From contig WOFQ01000169.1 in assembly GCA_012184525.1 (NCBI GenBank), forward strand, positions 1 to 17,211: DNA of 17,211 nucleotides, written 5' to 3'. Within the stretch, counting starts at the first letter, position 1; each line of letters opens with the position of its first letter. The position numbers and the translations under genes were made by a program. The notes under the pieces are model-generated. The model saw only the letters and a list, made by a program, of their open reading frames with translations. It ran no database searches and was not told the origin of the DNA. Shown here one piece after another: positions 9,680-17,211 of the stretch. Origin of the DNA: Xenoacremonium recifei (taxonomy: Eukaryota; Ascomycota; Sordariomycetes; Hypocreales; Nectriaceae).

Positions 9680-11491
9680 ATGGTGTCGCACCCTCCAGAT
9701 TCATCAGAAACTTCTACAGCGCGAAGGCTAGAAGATGGGGAAATCCAGGAAAAGGTTTATCCGTCCGGTATCAAGTTTGCAGCCGTCATGATCGCTATCT
9801 GTTTGTCATTTACACTAGTAGGCCTAGTGAGTTGAGGGTGATGGAACCCCTCTTATGAGTCGCCCTGACACGGAGAATCATCTAGGACAGTAATATCATA
9901 GCAACAGCCGTTCCGGCCATGACTCGTTATTTTGGCACCGTCAATGACATTGCATGGTATACTTCCATCTAGTGAGGAGTCTCGGAGCCAAAATAGTCGA
10001 TGTGCGGTCGCTGACCTTGTATTAACAGTCGGCTCATGTCAGGCTCGTTTCAACTCATATTCGGAAAGCTCTACACTACGACACCAGCAAAGATCTTGAT
10101 CCTCACAAGCCTTGCCATATTTGCTGTAGGGACTATGTTGTGTGCCTTGGCACCGAGCTCGCCAATATTCATCGTTGGCCGAGCCATCACCGGCTTCGCT
10201 ACCGCCGCCGTTATCTCGGGGGCATTTGCATGTGTTGTGCCCCTATTCTGGCATTGACAATGGTGAAGTTTGCTGATGTGGAGATCAGGATGGTCATACA
10301 TATCTCCCCTCTGCGCAAGCGATCAACATGCGCTGGAATCGGCGCTGCAACGGAGGCTGTGGCGTCTCTCGCGGCTCCTCTTCTTGGTGGCCTGTTAACC
10401 AACCGATTGAGCTGGCGATGGTGTTTTTTTGTCCAACTACCCCTGATCGTCGGAGTATTTTGCATTGTGTTTGAGTCTTTCGACTCGGACGCTGGAAAGC
10501 CGATGAACGGTGAGAACTTATCGTCAGCCTTGCGCAAGCTGGACGTGCTGGGAACAGCCACATTCGTGTCAGCTATGGCATTGTTGGTGCTAGCCCTACA
10601 ATGGGGGGGCAATAAGTACAGTTGGTCAGACTGGCGCATCATACTGCCGTTGGCCACTTTCGCCGCTTTGCTTACGATCTTCATTTGGCATCAAAGCCGT
10701 CTTGGCGAACGAGCGACTGTTCCGTTTCGCATCTTGCGAAGACGAACATTTCTTTATGGCTTCCTGTTTAGTTCCTGCAATAACGGCTCCCTCAGCGTCA
10801 TTGAATACTATGTATGAACTCCCAGCAGGGATTGCGCTCGATCCAGCTAACTCGTTCCTAGATGCCCAGCTACTTCCAGATTGTCAAAGGACTCTCTGCG
10901 TCCATGTCGGGTGTAATGGTTCTTCCAACGGCGGCCGGTCTGGTGATCTCGGTTTCTCTTGCAGGGTATCTTACTACCTTGATTGGATATTACAGCCCGT
11001 TCATGCTTGTGAACAGTATCATGACCCCCCCTGCGACTGGGTTGCTGACTACATTGGACGCTGAATCAAAGATTTGGACCTTTATCTTCTGTCAAACTTT
11101 GCTAGGGTTCGGGACCGGCATCGGGTTCCAAGGCCCCCAAGTCGCCGTTCAGGCAACTTTCTCCGACTCTGACTCGCAGATTGGCATCGCTATCATTCAG
11201 CTTGCGCAGGCTATTGGCCCTGCCATAGCTATTGCCGGAGCGCAGACTATCTTCGCGTGCAGATTACGTTCTTACCTAGCTCAGTTTGCTCCGAATCTAG
11301 ACATAGCTAACTTAAGCAATCACGGTCTCAGTATTCCTGACGGGTTGAGCCCTTGGGAGCACACAGTAGTGCTCTCAGCTTACAGCCATGCCCTCGACAA
11401 TGCATTCTATCTTCCAGTTGCTCTATCTTGTTTGACAATCTTTGGCGCCCTAGGTATTGAATGGAGGTCCATGAAGGGGGTTAAACACTGA
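9680..11491 (+). CDS. MFS transporter (drug:H+ antiporter type)
   Basis: Plasma-membrane exporter of the major facilitator superfamily, likely for efflux of the cluster product. Exons: 9680-9826, 9886-9971, 10029 to about 10236, about 10284 to 10811, 10862-11491 (about 532 aa). The first transmembrane block ends in LDSNIIATAVPAMTRYF, followed by WYTSIY/RLMSGSFQLIFGKLYT, VGRAITG, PLRKR, and GPLLGG-like APLLGG, with many more hydrophobic segments to the end. The junction near 10232-10288 is a problem. The best-looking intron (10232-10288, 57 bp, CAG acceptor) would shift the frame into a stop. The in-frame alternative, 10237-10283, needs a weak GAG acceptor and a 47-bp intron and adds four residues absent from relatives as I remember them. 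The gene may therefore be functional with an odd splice, or disrupted. Confidence 0.85.
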
Positions 11492-12164
11492 AAAACATAA
11501 AGCGTGGTATCAAGAATGGCAAAGCTTCTGGAACAGTGTTGAGAGCAAAGCGCGTACAGTACTTCCGAGGGACTCAACACGGTGATTAACTGAGAAATTT
11601 CATGATTCATTTCTGTCGAACGCCGAAAAAGCCCAGACCGTGCAAGCGTAAGAGTGATAACACGGAATCGGCCGCCAGGCTATTTGAACATTACGAGACG
11701 AATCGATTCTTGAGGGTATAAGGAAAATTGAGGGATTTACCAACTTGAAGATCCCGTAGTGAAACTTTCGGCATCACGTTAGTTTCCCAAAAACAACCAA
11801 GTCCCACCAATGTACGGAGTAGTGATAATGACGCATGTGGCTCTTTTTAGCAGGGAATGGCTTTATTAGGGCGTTGGATGACACCTCTAACACTTATTAG
11901 TCTCGGGTCGTCGTTTTTTACTGGGTCCTGTTCCAGTTTACTGGTGAACCCCTCACTTGTAGGGCGCTGCGTGACATGTACGCAAGGCTTCAAAGCTGTA
12001 GGAGCTGGGCGTGTGAAGATACCACGTCCTCACATACAGACACTTGAAGAAGGGAGATGGGGCAAAGGCTGAACTCACTACCAAAAACTTCATTACATCA
12101 CAAAATCTGGCCTAAACGGCCGAAGGTATCCATGTCGACAATATCCAGACCCCGAGAAGTTGCG
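11492..12164 (+). promoter_or_regulatory. Upstream region of the methyltransferase gene
   Basis: This 673-bp stretch contains the MFS 3' end and the methyltransferase promoter. It includes the second copy of the 20-bp shared element (11868-11887). In-frame ATGs at 12057 and 12132 precede the chosen start, so the true 5' UTR could be shorter. No GCGGGG motif, RNA gene or separate coding sequence was seen. Confidence 0.45.
11868..11887 (+). promoter_or_regulatory. 20-bp element shared with MFS promoter, copy 2
   Basis: It begins AGGGCGTTGGAT and matches 9448-9467 at 17 of 20 positions, in the same orientation relative to the downstream gene. It lies about 278-297 bp before the chosen methyltransferase start. 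Confidence 0.35.
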
Positions 12165-13209
12165 ATGGCAACTTCCGAATCAGACTCGCCAGGGCGTCTA
12201 ATCTCTCATTTTCGTAACAGGTTCGGAAAATGTAGGTCTGCTTCAATGGATGGCTCCAGGCTTACAAATTTGGCAGAGACAGCAAGCAACAATCGTCAGG
12301 ATGGACGGAACTTTGGGAGACAGATCAATCCGACCTGTGGGACCGTGGCAAGCCTTCTCCGGCCCTCGTCGAGTTAATCGAATCTAAACCAGAGGTTCTG
12401 TCCAAAATAATCAACAAATACCGACCCAGAGCCTTAGTTCCCGTACGTCTACTCACCGGGGTTTCATTCCCGGCTGTTACTAGATCTCGGCACTAACAAT
12501 AGAGCCCCGTGTCCTTAGGGCTGCGGCAAAGGATACGACGTTGTAGCCTTAGCCCTACATGGCTTCGACGCCTATGGGCTTGAAATTTCCGAGAAGGGAG
12601 CTGCGACGGCACGGCAATACGCAGAGTCAGAATTGGCAGAGCCTTCCGAGTATAACTACCACGACTTGAACGCATGGTCATCGAGCGATATCGAAAACGT
12701 CACGATCATTGCAGGCGACTTCTTTCAGAAGGGCTGGGAGCCTCACAGGGTTCGAGGTTTCGACGTTATCTATGACTATACAGTACGTAGCAATATCGGC
12801 TTGCAGGGAGCCGTAAAAGGTAACTATTCGACTAACTCGGTTATAGTTCTTGTGTGCGCTGCATCCCTCCTTGCGACAAGCATGGGCACGTCGTATGCAC
12901 GAGCTCTTGGCTCCGGATGGGGTCTTGATCTGTTTGGAGTTTCCTCTGTACAAAGACTTGACTCTACCGGGACCTCCGTGGGGCTTGAAGGGTGTTTATT
13001 GGAATCTACTGGCAATGGGAGGAAACGGCACAATTGATAAGCCAGGTGATGAGAAAATCGACAACAGGGGTCCATTTCGAAGACTTGACTATTTCAAACC
13101 GCCAATATCTTACGAGAATGGTAAGGGGACAGATATGGTTAGTGTCTGGTCCGCCTTGCCATGGCGATTTCCTGTTGATATGCAGGGTGAAGCCAAGGAG
13201 AGAGCTTGA
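12165..13209 (+). CDS. TPMT-type SAM-dependent thiol methyltransferase
   Basis: Class I SAM methyltransferase of the thiopurine/thiol (thiocyanate) methyltransferase family, cytosolic, expected to methylate a thiol, thiocyanate or hydrogen sulfide, possibly a cluster intermediate. I read four exons: 12165-12220, 12283-12442, 12519-12782, 12847-13209 (280 aa). Family marks are WTELWETDQSDLWDRGKPSPALVELI near the N-terminus, which binds SAM in relatives. Motif I is ALVPGCGKGYDV (glycines at 73-77), with the acidic residue E94 in YGLEIS. FDVIYDYTFLCALHPSLR spans the third intron, and LICLEFPLYKD and PPWGL follow. Residue numbers assume the start at 12165, chosen for its better context (purine at -3, G at +4); an in-frame ATG at 12132 would add 11 residues. 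Intron 1 is the least certain: donor GTTCGG at 12221 with acceptor at 12282, or GTAGGT at 12232 with a GAG acceptor. Confidence 0.88.
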
Positions 13210-14670
13210 GGCAAAGCTTGGAGACTCAACGAACCGACTCAAAGGTGACGGGAGGACCTATCTAACCGGCGAACGAGTATTCAATTCCCTACCGCCTTGT
13301 CAATGTTGCCTAATCGCCTATCGGTGAATAATCCCTTTGCAGCTCTCATTCCTGATAAGCAAATAGCCATTAGTCCAGAGTTTGAACTTAAATCTGGAGT
13401 CGTTCTCCGCAACATCCCAGTAGCTTACACCACATAGGGAAAGCTCAATCAAGAAGGCAACAATGCCATGGTAACTATGCGCTGACTGTAAGCACCAATG
13501 TGAGGAATTAGTGAGATCCTCCACTCAGAGGCCCTAGTCAAGCTTTTAACACCTCGAGATTCTTCATCTTTTATAAACAGCTTAGGCAAGTCGTACATTA
13601 CTACAAACCCTGTAACAGCTAAGGACAACAACCCAAGCAAGGATCGATACGGACTCATATTTCCGCCTACCACTACTCAAGACAATGTGTAGTAAGTAGT
13701 CTTGGATCATATTAAGGCAGAAATTTGCTAAGAAGTGGTGGGACTAATAGTTAACAGCCTATACAAGCGAATCTTAACGGTCTAGGTGTTAAGCAACCCA
13801 TTGTCCTTTTTAGGGGCTGTCTTAGAGGCATGTTCCTGGTTGGATAGGCATATTTTGGCGGGGTCTATATCTAATACATGGTCCCTATCGACACCCCAGG
13901 CAGATATCGTGCCTGAGGTATCAGTTGGGGCAAGGCTCAACAACATCATATCTACACTGACCCCAAGTACGATGATGGGTACTACCCCTTAAGCAACCTG
14001 CCTTTTACTGGGTAAAGCGCAGCCCATTTACCTACTCTGCGCACGTACCGAAGTCTCAATCATTTTGAGTTAAGATTTAGACGTAACATTCCCGATCCCT
14101 CAAGTTCAAGCCATTCGAAAGACAGCCGCCCCCTTCAGCCCCTTTAGAGGCGCACTTCCTCATCCACAACAATACCCATGCTCTCAATCGGATATCGACA
14201 GTAACAGATAAATCACGTTGGCTGAGCAGGAGGAAATTTCTCAACACATTTTTAATTGGCGCTTAGAACAGATTAACATTCCAGAGGGTCATGATGCATT
14301 CTTATTACAGTGTGAGCAAGTCAGCAAATAAGTCCTTGCATTTTTTAAGGAGTACGGCCTGAGATACAGAACAGAGTATTATCTGAGTAACAAATAAATC
14401 AAGGCCAACGAGGCTATTTCGCATCTTTCATTCCACTTTGTTTATCAGGTCCTAATATAACTTGGTTATCCTAACGAACTTGTACATCATCTAACTCCGC
14501 GACTGTGCTTAGTATATAAGCTCTTGACCTACTGCTACTATAAGTCTGATCAGAGACTAGGTCTGCGGGTCAAAAAAACCAAGCGTTACGCTAAAAGCTT
14601 TGATGTACACTATCAAAATGGTTTCTAATCATCTTAGAGGAATGCTGCAAAGTAAAGATAGCCAGTATGT
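13210..14670. other. Gene-poor region between convergent genes
   Basis: About 1.46 kb separate the stop codons of the methyltransferase (+) and the PLP enzyme (-). The base composition looks more AT-rich than in the genes, and stops are frequent in all frames. A minus-strand frame (13673-13449, 74 codons) has one hydrophobic segment near its N-terminus but no recognisable domain. A possible transposase remnant is listed separately at 14212-14331. No RNA gene was recognised. Confidence 0.5.
14212..14331 (+). mobile_element. Possible decayed pogo/Fot1-type transposase fragment
   Basis: One frame reads ITLAEQEEISQHIFNW and continues to a TAA at 14329-14331. It loosely resembles the CENP-B-type helix-turn-helix segment of fungal pogo-family transposases, where a Q-x-LT-x-x-QE block precedes a W and a hydrophobic helix. 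A stop codon lies just upstream (14209-14211), and the following DNA has stops in every frame. The match is from memory and weak. Terminal repeats were not found. Confidence 0.2.
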
Positions 14671-16372
14671 CTATTCTGCAGTGGTGTCTTTCTTCCGATT
14701 AGCCGCTTCGACCGCGATTCGAAAGTCTTCAACCAGCGTGTTTGTATCTTCGAGCCCAACCGAGATCCTGATTTGCGTTGGCTTCAAACCAAACTGGGCG
14801 GCCCAGTCCAGTCTCTTTTGATAAGCGCACATTGTATAGGCGAATGCTAACGTGAAGGGTGCACCTAGGTGCACGCTCTTATGCACGTTGAGGTTATCAT
14901 AAAAGATCTTTGTCGCGTCAAGGTCATCCAACTCGATACTGAAGACACAGCCATATCCAGGTGTAAAGTCCGGCGTCTTGGGCCGCATGAAGCGTCTGTA
15001 AGTGTCTCCGGAAGGATTGACTGAAGGATAGTGAATCTGACGGACGACGCTGTCCGGGTCTTCGGCTTGAGAACAGAGATACTCTACCACAGCACTGGCG
15101 TTGCTATTTAGCTTTGCTGTACGAGTTAGATAATCGCGGCTATTTTGTTCAATCGCCTCTGCATCGTTAATGTAAAACTCTGGCACGTAATGCTCGTCAA
15201 AAATGGACTTGAGCTCATCGTATTTGGGAGAGGCAGGGTTAAGAATAGCTGTCCCTCCAATAGCGTCGGCATACCCATTGAAGGACTTTGTAATAGACGT
15301 GACCAGGACATCAGCCATCGCTATCACGTCAATGTTGGCCCAACTCCCAATTGTATCGTCAATGCCGAGAACGACGTCGTACTCAGTCGCTAATCTACGG
15401 AGTTGAGCGATGTCTGGACATACAAGCAACGGATTGGCGGGGAATTCTACCCAGATGGCTTGTACCTTCCGGTCCTTGCTTTGGCAATCTCGAAGATGGA
15501 CCTCCAGTGCAAGAATATCCTCATCTGAGCCTAGTCCGAAGAACATGCTTTCGGGGCCGAACTGTTCCAGTGTTGTAAGAGTATCCATGAAGGCCATTCC
15601 AAACAGAACAGATGAACCTTGGTGACGAGCAAGCAGATACGAGTGCGGTTTATAGATAGAGGCCATGCCAGACTGGTATAGATAGATATCGTTGGCGGTC
15701 AGCGCTGGGGGTAGATCGGGGTGTAATGGCGCCCGCTTGACAAGAGATAGTATTTTTTGCCGCAGAGTTTCGTGCACCGGACCGTCAAATCGTGTTCTGT
15801 ACGTTTCAACTTCCGCTATGGAGATCGCTCGGAGCTGATCTAAATGAGTCAAATTGGCTTCGGCAAACCGAGAGGTAACACCGACACCAACGGTGCTCCA
15901 GAACCCAGCCACAACGCGATACTTTTCCAACGGGAAGATCACAGCCCAAAAGGGGTCTTTCGCGATGAATGCAGAGATTGTTAACTCTCCAGCTCGAAGC
16001 GGCCGTTTGTCGGTACCATCATCGCGCTTGCTCGAGGTGGCGTACTCAACACATTGCGTGGCAGATTGGAGCGATGGAAAGATGAGGCATGCCTTGCCAA
16101 CGGAGTCAATGTGTTCCAGAACAGCCGCCGAAAGCTAATCAAACTGCATTAGCCGAGTCACTCTGGGATGTCAGCGTTGTTCGGCTTACCTGAGCGATAT
16201 CACGATGCGGCCTTGTGCGAGGATACGTATTCTTGAACTCGGCAACCATAGACGGGGCATCGGCCCCAAATCTCACGGCATTTTCCCATTCTGTCCCCAT
16301 ATGCACGGTAACAGCATGGCGAGGGGCAGGTGGAACTGCCTGGCCAAACTCAGTCGTGATTTTGGTGGACAT
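14671..16372 (-). CDS. PLP-dependent cystathionine gamma-synthase-like enzyme
   Basis: Fold-type I PLP enzyme of the Cys/Met-metabolism family, closest in layout to the long fungal STR2/Met-7/YLL058W (Hsu1) group. Relatives join cysteine, sulfide or other nucleophiles to O-acyl-homoserine by gamma-replacement. Two exons on the minus strand: 16372-16190 and 16134-14671 (548 aa, usual for this long group). The N-terminal extension (PPAPRHAVTVHMGTEWENAVRFG) is typical. Catalytic-domain marks are YRTRF (173-177), the PLP-phosphate loop YQSGMASIY (S216-G217-M218), the ring-binding aspartate in DDTIG (320-321), the Schiff-base lysine K344 in SITKSFNGYAD, and the carboxylate-binding arginine R517 in QIRISVGLED. 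The segment SMFFGLGSDEDI has Phe where I recall Tyr in housekeeping enzymes. It could be a spare methionine-pathway gene, but its place beside tailoring genes favours a special role. Confidence 0.9.
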
Positions 16373-17211
16373 GATGATAGCTGAGCTTGGAGAGGTAGAT
16401 TAGAAAAGCCTCTCGGAATTCTAAGCAAACAAAATTAGCGTCAAATATCTAGTCTGACAACAGTGAATAATGAGAAATGATGAGAAGAAATAAGAGCAAG
16501 GTGGGAGTGATAAATAGTTGAGTTGTCGGGCTTTGAGTGGCTTTTCAGCTAATCCTTAACGTAATAATGGTGGGGTAGAAGTGTCATTTGGCGCCCTGTC
16601 CGAAATGATGTTGGATGGCATTGTCTGTTGGCGAACAAAACGTGGTATAGCATATTCTCGTTTAACTAGCGCTTAATCTACCGAGGAAAGACCAGAAAGT
16701 CCTGTCTCATCCTTTCACATGCTAAATAGCCACTAAATTAAAAGAGTAATATCAAGCTTGACTTATATTTCAATTATACCGGCCTTTTCTGTATTTATTT
16801 CTGTTCTGGCTTTCTAACTATAGGGTAAGTATGACAGAATGTAGGTTCCTTATTAGCGAGTAGTTTCAGATTAAACTACTGTGCTAAAAACGGTAAAAGA
16901 AATATGCTAATTACTTCAGCTGCTTTCTTAGTGACTTATCTGAGATACGCTCTATCTGACAAGTAGGATAGGCACTTGATCTGATCATTAATTGGGTATT
17001 ACTGAGGTCAGGAAATATTGGTATTATTATATTAGCAGCACACGGTGTAAACTCCACCTCTTGACCTTACTTATCTTATCTTATAACGTGGTTGACATGC
17101 GAGCGAACCACACAAGCGAGCGAACCACTTTCCCCTACTATCCGCCTATAATCCTCAATTACAACACAACAACACAAAAAATCTATTCAGAGTTACTAGA
17201 ACTAGATTCTC
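16373..17211. promoter_or_regulatory. Upstream region of the PLP enzyme gene, then AT-rich DNA
   Basis: The part next to the start codon is pyrimidine-rich on the coding (minus) strand, and a TATTTA-like box lies at 16516-16511, about 140 bp upstream. The octamer GTTGGATG at 16610-16617 is part of the element shared by the MFS and methyltransferase promoters. From about 16730 onward the DNA is AT-rich with no coding potential, which would fit decayed repeat DNA at the cluster edge. Confidence 0.4.
17099..17128. repeat. Direct repeat of 13 bp near window end
   Basis: GCGAGCGAACCAC occurs at 17099-17111 and again at 17116-17128, a 17-bp period. Short GC-rich subterminal repeats inside AT-rich DNA can mark a transposon end. 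The element, if any, continues outside the window. Confidence 0.6.

Noticed and set aside
10211..10684. A 157-codon open frame on the minus strand
   Set aside because: It lies antisense to well-conserved MFS transporter exons and its translation shows no domain; it is a shadow frame.
13449..13673. A 74-codon minus-strand open frame with one hydrophobic segment
   Set aside because: No family recognised, no matching upstream or downstream exon, and it lies in a gene-poor AT-rich region. Described under the intergenic feature but not called as a gene.
13786..13992. A 68-codon + strand open frame in the spacer
   Set aside because: Low-complexity composition without domain signal; could be a repeat remnant but nothing supports a gene.
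17099..17128. CRISPR-like direct repeats
   Set aside because: Only two short copies with a 4-bp spacer, in eukaryotic DNA; not a CRISPR array.

Overview
The window looks like nuclear DNA of a filamentous ascomycete, carrying part of a secondary-metabolite (biosynthetic) gene cluster. The evidence is seven protein genes with many short introns (about 49-76 bp, GT..AG, often with a CTAAC/CTGAC-like branch site), no bacterial-style operons, and product families that commonly sit together in fungal clusters. The exact genus cannot be told from the sequence alone. All exon boundaries here were assigned by eye from splice sites, reading frame and remembered family conservation.

Layout, left to right: (1) a microsomal cytochrome P450 (300-2081, +, five exons); (2) a metallo-beta-lactamase-fold hydrolase (2466-3674, -, four exons), convergent with the P450; (3) a class A FAD-dependent monooxygenase (4252-5939, +, six exons), divergent from the hydrolase across a 577-bp shared promoter region; (4) a CocE/NonD (peptidase S15-like) alpha/beta hydrolase (6512-8567, +, six exons); (5) an MFS transporter (9680-11491, +, five exons), with one doubtful exon junction; (6) a TPMT-type SAM-dependent thiol methyltransferase (12165-13209, +, four exons); (7) a PLP-dependent cystathionine gamma-synthase-like enzyme (14671-16372, -, two exons). 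The 1.46 kb between genes 6 and 7 and the last 0.8 kb are gene-poor, look AT-rich, and resemble decayed repeat DNA.

How the genes may work together (inference): the two oxygenases, two hydrolases and the methyltransferase are tailoring enzymes and the MFS protein is an exporter. The cystathionine gamma-synthase-like enzyme could supply or attach a C4 amino-acid unit or a sulfur group, and the TPMT-type enzyme could cap a thiol. No PKS, NRPS, terpene cyclase, prenyltransferase or cluster transcription factor lies in the window, so either the backbone gene is outside it or the scaffold is built from amino acids by the PLP enzyme.

Regulatory layer: the promoters of the P450, FAD monooxygenase and CocE genes each carry a GC-rich block with several GCGGGG motifs about 150-360 bp before the start codon. 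Two of these blocks are also strong G-quadruplex candidates. The promoters of the transporter and methyltransferase lack these blocks but share a 20-bp element (17 of 20 identical).
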